From NCBI GenBank assembly GCA_963829545.1, contig CAWHIX010000009.1, positions 62,001-126,000 of the forward strand: a stretch of DNA of 64,000 nt. Reading direction: 5' to 3'. Below the pieces are notes generated by a model. It was not told where the DNA came from and did no database searches. It saw only the letters and a program-made list of their open reading frames with translations. The stretch is from JAXGXJ01 sp963829545. Its GTDB lineage: Bacteria > Actinomycetota > Thermoleophilia > RBG-16-64-13. Position 1 is the stretch's first letter. Every line of letters starts with the position of its first letter. Both the position numbers and the translations under genes were made by a program. Positions 9,190 through 17,305 of the stretch are shown piece after piece.

Positions 9190-10539
9190 TTAGATACCCA
9201 CTATCAAAGCCATCCCCAGGCCGACGACCACCGACACGATGGTCAAGATGAATAGGGGCACGGTGAACGAGTGATAGACGACGAACTTGGTGAGACGCGT
9301 CGTGCCCGTGAGGTCGGTCTCGACCGCGGCCAACTGGGTGCCGTTAGCCGGCAGGAAGAACACGCCGGTGAGGGCCTGCCACATGGCTATGATCTGGCCC
9401 AGGCCCAGGGTCGGCAAGGCCAGTCCTATCGGCACGATGGTGTTCGTCGTCGCCGACTGGCTGGTGGTCATCGCAGCTACGACGAAGATGGCGAGAGCGA
9501 ATATCCACGGGGCGACCGCTATCCAGTCACCCAGGACGGCCACGATCTGGTCGATGTGGGCCTCGATGAACGTGTTTGCCAGCCAAGCGACCCCGAACAG
9601 TGCCACGATCGCCACGACGCCGGAGGCGAAAGTCGCCTGCTTCGGGATCTCAGTCGGTTTGACTCTAGCCACGAGCGTGATGAGCACGGCGATCGTGAAC
9701 ATGATGAGCTCGATAGCCTCCGTCATCCCCAACTCGACGACCTCGCCGTCGACCGTCCAGCTCGGGACCATGCCCGGGACCAGCGCTATGAGCACGACGA
9801 AGATGACGCCCACGAGAAAGATGATGGCCGCCAGCTTGGACCTCATGGGCAACTGCTCGTACTCGACGACTTTGCCGGTCCCGCCGCCCTTCGGGGGCTC
9901 GATCTTGTGCTCAGCCACGCGCTTCTGGAACTCGGGATCGTCTTCCAGGTTCTTGCCCCAGCGCATCATGACCAGCGAGCCGATAATGATCGCGACGATG
10001 GACGAAGGGATAGTGATGGCCAGGATCTGGGCCAGAGTGATCCCTTCGGGCTCCATGAGCGCCAGCATGGCTGCCATGGCCGCGGCCACAGGGCTCGAAG
10101 TGATCCCCAGGCCGGTGGCGACGGTCGAGAGCGAGAGCGGTCGCTCCGGCCTGATGCCGCTCTCGTAGGAGACCTCGTAGATCACGGGGATGAGCGGGAA
10201 GAAGATGTTGCCGGTCCCGGCGCCGACCACGAACGCATACGAGACCAGCGGCGCCACCAGAGTGATCATCCGCGGGCTTTTGCGTATGAGCTTCGAGGCG
10301 AGTTGGACCAGCCAGTCGATCCCGCCTGCGGCCTGCATCGCCCCAGCCGCCGTGACGACGGCCAGGATGATGAGCATGGCACTGCCCGGGATGGAGCCGG
10401 GCGCCATGCCGAAGATGAAGACCAGGATGAATACACCCAGGCCCCCCCATATGCCGAGGCCCATGCCGCCCGTCCGCACCCCCATGACGATGCAGAAGGC
10501 GACTACCAGAAATTCGAGAATGAATGAGACTGTATCCAT
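9190..10539 (-). CDS. anaerobic C4-dicarboxylate carrier, DcuA/DcuB family
   Basis: 449 residues and about twelve hydrophobic segments. It resembles DcuA/DcuB throughout: GMGLGIWGGLGVFIL near the N-terminus, PGSIPGSAMLIILAV, AAGGIDWLVQLASKLIRKSP, and GTGNIFFPLIPVIYEV. Dcu carriers exchange external fumarate, malate or aspartate for succinate during anaerobic fumarate respiration, or take up dicarboxylates. A hydrophilic loop of about 35 residues around residue 210 is longer than in the enterobacterial proteins. The ATG at 10539 has a GGGGGAGGG ribosome site. Substrate direction cannot be read from sequence. Confidence 0.87.
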   Translation of the reverse strand: MDTVSFILEFLVVAFCIVMGVRTGGMGLGIWGGLGVFILVFIFGMAPGSIPGSAMLIILAVVTAAGAMQAAGGIDWLVQLASKLIRKSPRMITLVAPLVSYAFVVGAGTGNIFFPLIPVIYEVSYESGIRPERPLSLSTVATGLGITSSPVAAAMAAMLALMEPEGITLAQILAITIPSSIVAIIIGSLVMMRWGKNLEDDPEFQKRVAEHKIEPPKGGGTGKVVEYEQLPMRSKLAAIIFLVGVIFVVLIALVPGMVPSWTVDGEVVELGMTEAIELIMFTIAVLITLVARVKPTEIPKQATFASGVVAIVALFGVAWLANTFIEAHIDQIVAVLGDWIAVAPWIFALAIFVVAAMTTSQSATTNTIVPIGLALPTLGLGQIIAMWQALTGVFFLPANGTQLAAVETDLTGTTRLTKFVVYHSFTVPLFILTIVSVVVGLGMALIVGI

Positions 10540-10619
10540 GCCCTCCCCCTGTCGGTTCTTTGCTGAACGCCGAAATCAGCTGCCGCGTAGCCGGCGCCCT
10601 CCATGCCGACAACGAGTGC

Positions 10620-10657
10620 GGGGCGGCGGGCAGGCCATTCGGCCTGCCCGCCGCCCC
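10620..10657. terminator. 17-bp hairpin upstream of Dcu gene
   Basis: A perfect 17-bp GC-rich inverted repeat (10620-10636 with 10641-10657, loop ATTC). It separates the minus-strand gene at 10682-10978 from the Dcu gene, so it probably ends the transcript of the former. No T-tract follows. Confidence 0.65.
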
Positions 10658-10681
10658 GGGTCCTACTCGAGCTTGGAGATG

Positions 10682-10978
10682 CTATTTCCCGTAGCCGGGC
10701 ACACGCTGGCGATTCTTCCACCCGCCGCCGAAGTACGAGAACAGATCCAACAAGATGCCGATAACGATCAGAAAGAAGTCCCATCCTCCGCTGATGCCGA
10801 GGCCGCTCCTAAAGGCGATCATGTAGAAAAGGGTAGTCCAGGGCGCGAAGATGATGCCGACGATAGGCCAGAACGCGGTTGAGTACGCTTTCTCCCAGAA
10901 GTTCCAGTCGGCTATCCACCATATGAGCACGGCGGCCCGCGGGCCGAGGAAAGTCATCACGGTGAGAAGACAACACAT
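10682..10978 (-). CDS. small membrane protein of unknown function
   Basis: 98 residues with an unusual opening MCCLLTV, then TFLGPRAAVLIWWIAD and three hydrophobic stretches rich in Trp and Phe; the tail ends with SYFGGGWKNR. I recognise no named domain. It is the last gene of a run of small envelope-type genes (11009-12252) on the same strand, each preceded by a good ribosome site. The adjacent cysteines at positions 2-3 could be acylated if the N-terminus is exposed, which is a guess. Confidence 0.6.
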   Translation of the reverse strand: MCCLLTVMTFLGPRAAVLIWWIADWNFWEKAYSTAFWPIVGIIFAPWTTLFYMIAFRSGLGISGGWDFFLIVIGILLDLFSYFGGGWKNRQRVPGYGK

Positions 10979-11008
10979 GTTGAACCCCTTCTGTCCTCTT
11001 GCCCGCTC

Positions 11009-11374
11009 TTAGACCATGGCCTTCCGCTTGAGTTCCTGGAACTCCTCCTCGGTGATGGCACCCGAGTCTTTGAGCCCCTGAGCCTTGGCGATCTCTTCCG
11101 CGGCCGAGTATCCAGCCGACCGCTTCTGGCGCGCCTCTGCCTCTTCGATCATCTGCTTGTCCTGCTCGGTCATCTTGGGCCTGGCGATCATGTAGACCAA
11201 AGCTCCGATGAGGGGGATGAAGATGAGGAAGATCAGCCAGCCAGCTTTAGCCCAGCCGTGTATGTCGTTGCGGCGGAAGATGTCGGCGAAGATGGTGATG
11301 AACAGCCAGATGTACATGAACCAGAAGAAGAACACCATCATCGACCACATTACGTCCCACAATGTCCAATCCAT
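11009..11374 (-). CDS. PLDc_N/SHOCT small membrane protein (copy 2)
   Basis: 121 residues. Same plan as the gene at 1226-1570: two transmembrane helices around a DIFRRND turn, a hydrophilic charged linker, and a SHOCT helix pair at the C-terminus (KDSGAITEEEFQELKRKAM). The ATG at 11374 has AAGGAGG 5 nt upstream and begins the homology; the longer open frame does not. Function unknown. Neighbours are another SHOCT protein and a DUF6325 protein, so a membrane-stress or envelope role is plausible but only inferred. Confidence 0.8.
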   Translation of the reverse strand: MDWTLWDVMWSMMVFFFWFMYIWLFITIFADIFRRNDIHGWAKAGWLIFLIFIPLIGALVYMIARPKMTEQDKQMIEEAEARQKRSAGYSAAEEIAKAQGLKDSGAITEEEFQELKRKAMV

Positions 11375-11453
11375 AGATCCTCCTTGTTGTCTTCTCGACC
11401 CCGAGCGGTCGCTCAGGGTCGACTCCACAATAGCTTCTTTGGCTACATAAGTT

Positions 11454-11801
11454 CTAGAGTCCCAGCAGTTTCGCCTTCATGGCCGTGAACTCTTCGTCCG
11501 TGAGGATGCCCTGCTTGTTCAACTCGGCCAGCTTCTGCAGCTGCGCCATGGTGTCGTCCTCGGCGGGCGCCGCGGGCGGTGGCGGCGCGTACTGAGCCTG
11601 CTGAGCCTGCTGCGCAGCCACAGCCTCGGCGGCCGCTGCATCGATGGCGTCCTGCTGCGCATGCGCTTCGTATTCGGCCTGCTGCTGCTTGTTGGCGTAC
11701 TTGGTCTGCTGATGGTGGTGTACCGCCCCGGCCGTTCCGGCTACAACGGCAGTGGTCGCCATTACGCCGACCAGGCCTGGTCCCCGTCGTCTTCTCATCA
11801 T
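11454..11801 (-). CDS. SHOCT-domain protein with Gln/Ala-rich linker
   Basis: 115 residues: a basic start (MMRRRRG), one hydrophobic helix (about 9-27), a His/Gln/Ala-rich low-complexity linker, a PPPPAAPAEDD hinge, and a C-terminal SHOCT module (LQKLAELNKQGILTDEEF). This arrangement, often annotated as SHOCT domain or oligomerisation protein, is common next to DUF6325 genes in Actinobacteria. The ATG at 11801 follows AGGAGGAG. The next gene upstream ends 19 bp away, so both are likely one transcript. Confidence 0.75.
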   Translation of the reverse strand: MMRRRRGPGLVGVMATTAVVAGTAGAVHHHQQTKYANKQQQAEYEAHAQQDAIDAAAAEAVAAQQAQQAQYAPPPPAAPAEDDTMAQLQKLAELNKQGILTDEEFTAMKAKLLGL

Positions 11802-11820
11802 GTCCGCTCCTCCTTTCTTC

Positions 11821-12252
11821 CTATTCGGTGGGCGCGCCCGTGTATTCCATAGCCGCTACGATCACGTCCTGAGGGATGTGATCGTAGGCGAGAAGCATGC
11901 CGTCCGCGGCGCGGAGCGTGTCGGCGAAGGGCTTCGCCCACAGGTTCTCCCAGACCATGACCGCTGCAGAAGAACCGGGCTCCAGTTCCTCGGCGGCCGC
12001 GATGAGGTCCTCCTCGTTGATCAGGTCACCGATCTCCTTCTCGAAGCTGGCGAAAGGAGCTGCTTCGTCGGTGTTGAGGTCCTCGATCTCGAGAGCCAGG
12101 ATCGATCCATCGGCGTCCTTCTTCACGAAGGCCAGATCCATGATACGGACGATCTTGTTCTCGACGAGCCTGCCCAGTTCGGGCAAGATCTCGCCTTTGA
12201 ACTTGTTGCCCGGGAACGCCACCACCATGAAGTGGACAGGTCCCAATGACAT
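11821..12252 (-). CDS. DUF6325 family protein
   Basis: 143 residues, soluble. It matches the DUF6325 pattern: MSLGPVHFMVVAFPGNKF at the start, ILPELGRLVENKIVRIMDL, a KDADG turn, and a C-terminal segment on Trp-containing WENLWAKPFADTLRAADG. Family members are found beside SHOCT-domain proteins, as here, and may be a partner that senses or binds at the membrane; this is inferred from co-occurrence only. ATG 12252 is preceded by AAGGGAGGGAG; the longer frame lacks support. Confidence 0.75.
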   Translation of the reverse strand: MSLGPVHFMVVAFPGNKFKGEILPELGRLVENKIVRIMDLAFVKKDADGSILALEIEDLNTDEAAPFASFEKEIGDLINEEDLIAAAEELEPGSSAAVMVWENLWAKPFADTLRAADGMLLAYDHIPQDVIVAAMEYTGAPTE

Positions 12253-12629
12253 ACTCTCCCTCCCTTCTCGCCCCATGCCAAAGATGACCTCACCTGTTGA
12301 CGGCAGAGCGAAGTTGTTGATCATCCAGTGTCATGTCCCACTCTAGAAGGGGTCTGAAACACTTGAAAGCACCATAACGGGCCAATGATGGTGTACAAAG
12401 GAACCTCTGGATGCCATCGGCTTCCCGCCCGCGGGCCCAGGCTGTACAGTGGGAACCGGGTTGCGCTGCGGTCACAGGCTGTGCGACGGTCGCCCGCGTA
12501 GCTCGTCCCGAGCCGCGATCCAAAGACTGAAGAGCAGACGAGGAGATCGGATGTTCGAGCAGCAAGGGGCCATCTTGGAGTTCGACGCTGGAACGAACCG
12601 GCCGTGAGAGCGGCGACCGGGTAGCTTCG
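12253..12629. other. divergent intergenic region
   Basis: 377 bp between the divergent DUF6325 and BrkB genes. I see no convincing small gene, RNA or long repeat. It must hold both promoters; no clear -35/-10 pair was evident. Confidence 0.5.
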
Positions 12630-13667
12630 ATGCATGGCGCTCTCTCCGCCTTGGGCCGACCCCTCAAGAGGCTCCTTCGCCCCCTCGCCCCACTGGGCGC
12701 GGTCCTCAAGGATGCCTATGAGGGGATGTGGTCGCACAACGTCAGCCGCATGGCGGCTTCCATAGCCTACTTCGGGGCTTTCAGCATGGCACCGATGCTG
12801 GTGATCATGGTCTCGTTGGCCTCCGTGGTGTTCGGCAAGAGCGCCAGCGAAGGCCTGATCGTCGACCAACTCGTTGGGACCTTCGGAGAGGACACTGCCG
12901 CTTTCATCCAGTCGCTCCTGGCCAGCATCTATGCGAGCGGGGGCCTGACGGTGGCTACAGTGCTCGCCATCCTGTTGCTCATGTGGGCCTCGACACGCAT
13001 CATTGGGTCCGTACGCGGTGCGCTGAACGACATCTGGGGAGTGCACGGGTACGGGGGTACCGGCTTCAGAGGCTTCGTGGTCGGCAAGCTGGTCGACCTG
13101 GGGATGGTACTCGTGGTCGGCTTCATGTTCCTGGCCTCCATGCTCGGGAACACGGCCATGAGTGCACTCACCGGCTACTTCTCGGATCTCCTGCCCATGC
13201 CCGGGTACGTGCTGGAGTTGATCGGTGTGGTCTTCTCACTGCTCGTGACCACCATCTTCCTGACCATCATCTTCCGGGTGCTGCCCAACATCAAGGTCCG
13301 CTTCGTCTACGTCCTCCTGGGCGCGTCTATCACGGCCGTCCTTTTCAGCATCGGCAACTACGTCATCGGGCGCTATCTGGGCCGCACCAGCCCCGGATCT
13401 GCTTTCGGAGCCGCTGGTTCTTTGGCAGTCATCCTGATCTGGATGTACTACACGGCCCACATCATCCTCTTCGGGGCCGAGATAACCCGAGCCTATGCCT
13501 ACCGTGGGACCATACGTAGGCCCCAAGCCGTCGAGATTCCTGTGGCCGAGCGTGCCGCGTCCGTGTGCTCCACGTCCGAGAGCACTGCAGGCGAAGACGA
13601 CACGAGCGACGAGGCAGACGACGCCGATGGAGAAGACGCGGCTCCGGCGGCCGCCCCCTCTAGCTAG
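12630..13667 (+). CDS. YihY/BrkB family membrane protein (copy 2)
   Basis: 345 residues. Six hydrophobic segments with the family marks NVSRMAASIAYFGAFSMAP near residue 38, TRIIGSVRGALNDIWGV, and SAFGAAGSLAVILIWMYYTAHIILFGAE near residue 265. The last 45 residues are acidic and Asp/Glu/Ala-rich, absent from copy 1 at 3318-4418. The stop overlaps the convergent alanine dehydrogenase stop by a few bases. No enzymatic role should be assumed from the old RNase BN name. Confidence 0.87.
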   Translation: MHGALSALGRPLKRLLRPLAPLGAVLKDAYEGMWSHNVSRMAASIAYFGAFSMAPMLVIMVSLASVVFGKSASEGLIVDQLVGTFGEDTAAFIQSLLASIYASGGLTVATVLAILLLMWASTRIIGSVRGALNDIWGVHGYGGTGFRGFVVGKLVDLGMVLVVGFMFLASMLGNTAMSALTGYFSDLLPMPGYVLELIGVVFSLLVTTIFLTIIFRVLPNIKVRFVYVLLGASITAVLFSIGNYVIGRYLGRTSPGSAFGAAGSLAVILIWMYYTAHIILFGAEITRAYAYRGTIRRPQAVEIPVAERAASVCSTSESTAGEDDTSDEADDADGEDAAPAAAPSS

Positions 13668-14776
13668 ACCAGCGTCGTCAGCAGGCTACACTCCCGACCC
13701 TGGGAGAGACCGACCCCCTCGCAGGTGAGGTGTCCGCCCCAGACGTTGACGCCCAGCGCCAGGGCCGGATCTTCCTTCACAGCTCGGGCGACACCCTTGT
13801 TCGCCAAAGCGAGCACGTAGGGCAGTGTCACGTTGGTGAGAGCCAGCGTGGAGGTGCGCGGGTACGCGCCGGGCATGTTGGCGACGGCATAGTGCAGGAT
13901 GCCTTCTTCGTAGTACACCGGATCCTGGTGAGTGGTGGGATGGGTGGTCTCGAAACAGCCGCCCTGGTCCACGGCCACGTCCACCACCACCGAGCGGGGC
14001 TTCATGAGCCGGAGCATCTCGCGTGTGACCAGCGTGGGCGCCAGGGTGCCCGCGACCAAGACGGCGCCGACCACCAGATCGGCCAGAGTCAGATAGTGCT
14101 CGAGGCTGGAGCGGTCGGAATGGACCGTCTTGCAGTTGGCCGGGAGTACGTCGTCGAGGTACTTCATGCGTTCGGCCGACACGTCCAGAATGATCGCCCG
14201 CGCCCCCAGACCTGCCGCCATCTTGGCGGCGTTTATCCCTACGATCCCGCCCCCGATGATGAGGATCTCTCCCGGGTAAACACCGGGAACGCCGCTGGGC
14301 AGAAGCCCGAGGCCCCCGTTGGGGTAGGCCAGGTAGTGGGCTCCCACCAGCACCGACATCCTCCCCGCCACCTCGCTCATGGGTACGAGCAAAGGCAGGC
14401 TCATGTCGGCGAGTTGCACCGTCTCGTAGGCGATGCCCATAATGCCGCTCTCCAGCAGCACGTCGGTCAGATCGCGGTCGGGGGCCAGATGAAGATAGGT
14501 GAAGAGCACCAGATCGTCCCGGAAGTACTGGTACTCAGACGCTAGGGGCTCCTTGACCTTGACCACCATGTCGGACCGGGCCCATACTTCGGCAGCGTCT
14601 TCCACCAGTTCGGCGCACTTGGCAGCGTAGTCCTCGTCCGAGAAGGCGCTACCTATCCCTGCCGACCGTTCGACCAGAACCTGGTGGCCGGCCTTGGTGA
14701 GTGCCCAGGCGCCGGCTGGCGTGATCCCCACCCTGTTCTCGTTGTTCTTGATCTCCCTCGGGCACCCGACGATCAT
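13664..14776 (-). CDS. ald: alanine dehydrogenase
   Basis: NAD-dependent interconversion of L-alanine and pyruvate plus ammonia. 370 residues, normal length. The N-terminal domain has the substrate residues in GCPREIKNNENRVGITP and a Lys in MVVKVKEP; the catalytic His is in YLHLAPD; the Rossmann motif is IIGGGIVGINAA; the end has GVNVWGGHLTCEGV. ATG 14776 follows GGGGGAGG and matches the family N-terminus. In this genome it would link amino acid use to pyruvate, the predicted substrate of the POR complex at 17306-24926. Confidence 0.95.
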   Translation of the reverse strand: MIVGCPREIKNNENRVGITPAGAWALTKAGHQVLVERSAGIGSAFSDEDYAAKCAELVEDAAEVWARSDMVVKVKEPLASEYQYFRDDLVLFTYLHLAPDRDLTDVLLESGIMGIAYETVQLADMSLPLLVPMSEVAGRMSVLVGAHYLAYPNGGLGLLPSGVPGVYPGEILIIGGGIVGINAAKMAAGLGARAIILDVSAERMKYLDDVLPANCKTVHSDRSSLEHYLTLADLVVGAVLVAGTLAPTLVTREMLRLMKPRSVVVDVAVDQGGCFETTHPTTHQDPVYYEEGILHYAVANMPGAYPRTSTLALTNVTLPYVLALANKGVARAVKEDPALALGVNVWGGHLTCEGVGLSQGRECSLLTTLV

Positions 14777-14898
14777 GTCCGGACCTCCCCCGTTTAGCTT
14801 CGCGCAGTCGTTGTAGAGACGCTGCCCCCCAGCGTGACCCTCCTGCATTGTAGCGCTGCATCGGTCATGTATTCAGGACCATCCGGGAGGCTATTCTG

Positions 14899-15717
14899 AT
14901 GGAGTCATGGAACCTTCGGTGCCCAACCGAACTCATCATTTCTACCCGCGCGGCCATGATCGCCGAGGCCAAGAGCATCATCGATACGGCGCGGGATCAG
15001 GGCGTGGTCTTGCGCCTGCTGGGAGGACTGGCCGTCCGTCTCCACTGTCAGTCCCTCGACTTCTGCGAGCGAGACCACGGGGATATCGACTTGGTGGGGC
15101 ACCGCCGCGACTCAGAGCGCATCGGCAAGATCTTCGCGGAGCTGGGCTACAAGGAGGTTTTCCACGTACGCCAGGCGACGGCCGGCCGCCAGCTGCAGTT
15201 CACAAGGGAGCCTCAGCGCCAGAACGACTGGGCTCGGTATCGCCCGCACGAGGACGACCACGTAGACGTCTTTCTCGACACCTTCAAGATGGAACACGTC
15301 ATCGACCTAAGCGACCGGCTCGAACTCGACGACTACACATTGTCGGTGAGCGACGTGCTCATCACCAAGCTCCAGATCGCCGGCCTGAACGAGAAGGATG
15401 AGCGCGACATCTTCACGCTGCTCAGCGACCTCGACCTGAGCAGCGACGATCGACCCGGAACCCTAGACGTCTCCTACCTCGCGGGGCTTTGCGCGAGCGA
15501 TTGGGGCCTCTATCACGAGGTGCTGCTCAACCTCGAGCATCTGCGGCAGCGGCTGGACGCCTACTCGCTGGAGGCGCACCAGCGCGATCGCGTCGCCGGG
15601 CGGTTGACACAGCTGGGGCAGGCGATCGTATCCCATCCCAAGTCCCATGCCTGGCGGCTGCGGGCCAAGATCGGCACCCGCCTACCTTGGCACGAGACCG
15701 TCGAAGAGCAGGACTAG
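14899..15717 (+). CDS. nucleotidyltransferase-like protein
   Basis: 272 residues, soluble. The N-terminal third carries a minimal nucleotidyltransferase-like pattern: LLGGLAVRLHC, then HGDIDLVGH with the D-x-D pair, and later DHVDVFLDTF supplying a possible third acidic residue. This is the layout of AbiEii-type or aminoglycoside-type nucleotidyltransferase folds. There is no adjacent antitoxin-like gene, so a toxin-antitoxin role is not supported. ATG 14899 has GGGAGG 8 nt upstream. Substrate unknown. Confidence 0.6.
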   Translation: MESWNLRCPTELIISTRAAMIAEAKSIIDTARDQGVVLRLLGGLAVRLHCQSLDFCERDHGDIDLVGHRRDSERIGKIFAELGYKEVFHVRQATAGRQLQFTREPQRQNDWARYRPHEDDHVDVFLDTFKMEHVIDLSDRLELDDYTLSVSDVLITKLQIAGLNEKDERDIFTLLSDLDLSSDDRPGTLDVSYLAGLCASDWGLYHEVLLNLEHLRQRLDAYSLEAHQRDRVAGRLTQLGQAIVSHPKSHAWRLRAKIGTRLPWHETVEEQD

Positions 15718-15758
15718 GGACAACCGGGCAGAGCCCCTGCCAAGAGCGGAGCCTCGAC

Positions 15759-16028
15759 TCAGATGCGGGCGAGGAACTGCGCGACGATGAAGAGGACCAC
15801 AAGCCCGACGATGACACTCAGGTCGAATCCCACCGAACCCACCCGCGCCACCGGGAGAAACCGGCGAAAGAGGCGCAGATACGGTTCCGTAAGGGTGACG
15901 AGGGCGCCGTTGATGTGATACACGGCGGTCCCGGGACGAGATGGGAACCAGGACAGCACCGCTCGGGCGATGATGAGCCAGCCGTAGACCAGCGCCGCTG
16001 CGTAGATGATGTAGATGATGATGCCCAC
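15759..16028 (-). CDS. YggT family membrane protein
   Basis: 89 residues. Two hydrophobic regions and the YggT core pattern: YGWLIIARAVLSWFPS, then LTEPYLRLFRRFLP and GFDLSVIVGLVVLFIVAQF. YggT proteins are small membrane proteins linked to osmotic tolerance or cell division in some bacteria, without a known mechanism. GTG 16028 is chosen because GGAGG lies 10 nt upstream and the hydrophobic helix starts there; the frame is open 14 codons further. Convergent with the nucleotidyltransferase-like gene. Confidence 0.82.
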   Translation of the reverse strand: MGIIIYIIYAAALVYGWLIIARAVLSWFPSRPGTAVYHINGALVTLTEPYLRLFRRFLPVARVGSVGFDLSVIVGLVVLFIVAQFLARI

Positions 16029-16130
16029 TCCCGGCCAACCTCCGAGCCTCCGACCCCCATGAAGCGACAAGGATAACAGGAGAGCCCGCTATTGACCGAC
16101 TTCGATGAGCCGCAGGTGGGGGCGGGCCAG

Positions 16131-16177
16131 GTGGAACGGAAGCGGGGCGGCCTTCGGCCGCCCCGCTTCCGTTCCAC
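16131..16177. terminator. 22-bp perfect hairpin
   Basis: A perfect 22-bp inverted repeat (16131-16152 with 16156-16177, loop TTC) between the DUF7144 copy 3 gene and the YggT gene, both on the minus strand. No T-tract. Unusually long and perfect for a terminator stem. Confidence 0.6.
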
Positions 16178-16184
16178 ACGTCTA

Positions 16185-16219
16185 CCGAGAGGCCTCCCGG
16201 TACCCGGGAAACCTCTCGG
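16185..16219 (-). terminator. second hairpin after DUF7144 copy 3
   Basis: An 8-bp stem (16185-16192 with 16212-16219) enclosing a GC-rich internal palindrome around GGTACC. It begins 12 bp after the stop of the DUF7144 gene and probably forms a tandem terminator with the 22-bp hairpin beside it. Confidence 0.45.
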
Positions 16220-16231
16220 CCCCTACTGCTC

Positions 16232-16624
16232 TCAATACGGCTCGATGGGTTTGCCCTTCCATTGGATGAAAGCGACGAGGACGATGACGTACATCGTCAG
16301 CATGATGATGGACCACATCGGCGTGACGGGCAGCATGAAGAACTCGGAGATCGCGGCCAGCGACGCGGCGATGATACCGACGATCCTCCCAAAGGTCTTG
16401 CCCCGCATGGCAGCCATGCCGCCGAAGAGAAGGAGGGCGCCCACGAGCAGCCACCAGATCGCCATCCCAGTGGTGTCCACCAGCATGTAGCCGTTGTAGC
16501 CGAGGAGGAGCCACTCGTCATTGAAGAGTCCGATGATCCCCGTGAGCAGCTTGAAGACACCCACGATCATCATGAGGATCGAACCCAGCGTGATAGCGAA
16601 ATCCCACTTTCCTTCCGTTTCCAC
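16232..16624 (-). CDS. DUF7144-type four-helix membrane protein (copy 3)
   Basis: 130 residues, four transmembrane segments, alignable end to end with the copies at 1583-1972 and 2902-3288 (GSILMMIVGVFKL, TTGMAIWWLLVGALLLFGG, ASLAAISEFFMLP). GTG 16624 is favoured because AAAGGAG lies 5 nt upstream; a GTG five codons earlier is also open. Monocistronic, followed by two hairpins. Function unknown. Confidence 0.78.
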   Translation of the reverse strand: METEGKWDFAITLGSILMMIVGVFKLLTGIIGLFNDEWLLLGYNGYMLVDTTGMAIWWLLVGALLLFGGMAAMRGKTFGRIVGIIAASLAAISEFFMLPVTPMWSIIMLTMYVIVLVAFIQWKGKPIEPY

Positions 16625-16796
16625 ACGTGCTCCTTTCACCGGGCATTACCTTCGACCCAATTTATATACAACACCTTGGCATTTCGACGCAAGGGAGGAT
16701 TCTCTTGCTTTGCCGGCCGAGTTGGTGGAACATCCATGAGCGACGACGTTGGCAAGGACGCCGCGTATGCACCAAAGGGATAGGGAGGGGGGTCGG

Positions 16797-17261
16797 TTGA
16801 CGGGATCACAGCAGACCTGCTCCACCTGTGATTACTGGGGGCGATCGCCTGCTCAGGCGGACGGCAGGTGCAGGCGCTATCCCCCGATAGCCGATCCGCG
16901 TGGCCGGGTGCACGAGGATGGTGCGGTCGACGGCCTCTACGTGCGGACCGCCGGCGAGGAATGGTGCGGTGAATGGAGGGCCCGGAAGGCTTCTCGCGAA
17001 GCACCTCCCCCTGAATGGGCGCCTGATGAGCCCTTGGTGCGGGAGCCACGGCGTGACTTGCCGGCGGAAGAGACGCCCGCACAAGACCCGACGGCCGCAG
17101 AACCCAGCCCTATCTTGGACGAGGACTCCTACTCCCGGCTGCGCCGCCTCTACACCGTGACAGAGATCCGCGCCCTCGTCCTGACCGGACAGGGCGAGGA
17201 GGAGTCAGCTCTGCGTGGGCTCGCCCGCCTCGAGGAGGTCTACCAGAAGCGGCGAGCCTAG
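16797..17261 (+). CDS. Cys-motif protein of unknown function
   Basis: 154 residues. The N-terminal third has C-x2-C (TCSTCDYWGR), a Cys in GRCRRYPP and another in EWCGEW, a spacing that could bind zinc or an iron-sulphur cluster. A Pro/Glu-rich linker follows, then a C-terminal helical hairpin (LRRLYTVTEIRALVL and LRGLARLEEVYQKRR). TTG 16797 is chosen as start because a GGAGGGGGG stretch lies just upstream and the Cys motif follows directly. It converges on the POR operon. No family recognised with confidence. Confidence 0.6.
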   Translation: MTGSQQTCSTCDYWGRSPAQADGRCRRYPPIADPRGRVHEDGAVDGLYVRTAGEEWCGEWRARKASREAPPPEWAPDEPLVREPRRDLPAEETPAQDPTAAEPSPILDEDSYSRLRRLYTVTEIRALVLTGQGEEESALRGLARLEEVYQKRRA

Positions 17262-17305
17262 CGCGCCGCACAGGCTGCTTCCCTGCTTAGCGCGCGCCCG
17301 TCTCT

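Noticed and set aside
14899..15717. AbiEii-type toxin of a toxin-antitoxin pair
   Set aside because: No adjacent small antitoxin-like gene; flanked by alanine dehydrogenase and YggT genes on the other strand.
16021..17300. tRNA or other structured RNA gene
   Set aside because: Hairpins are present, but no cloverleaf, anticodon arm or CCA-type end could be found here or elsewhere in the window.
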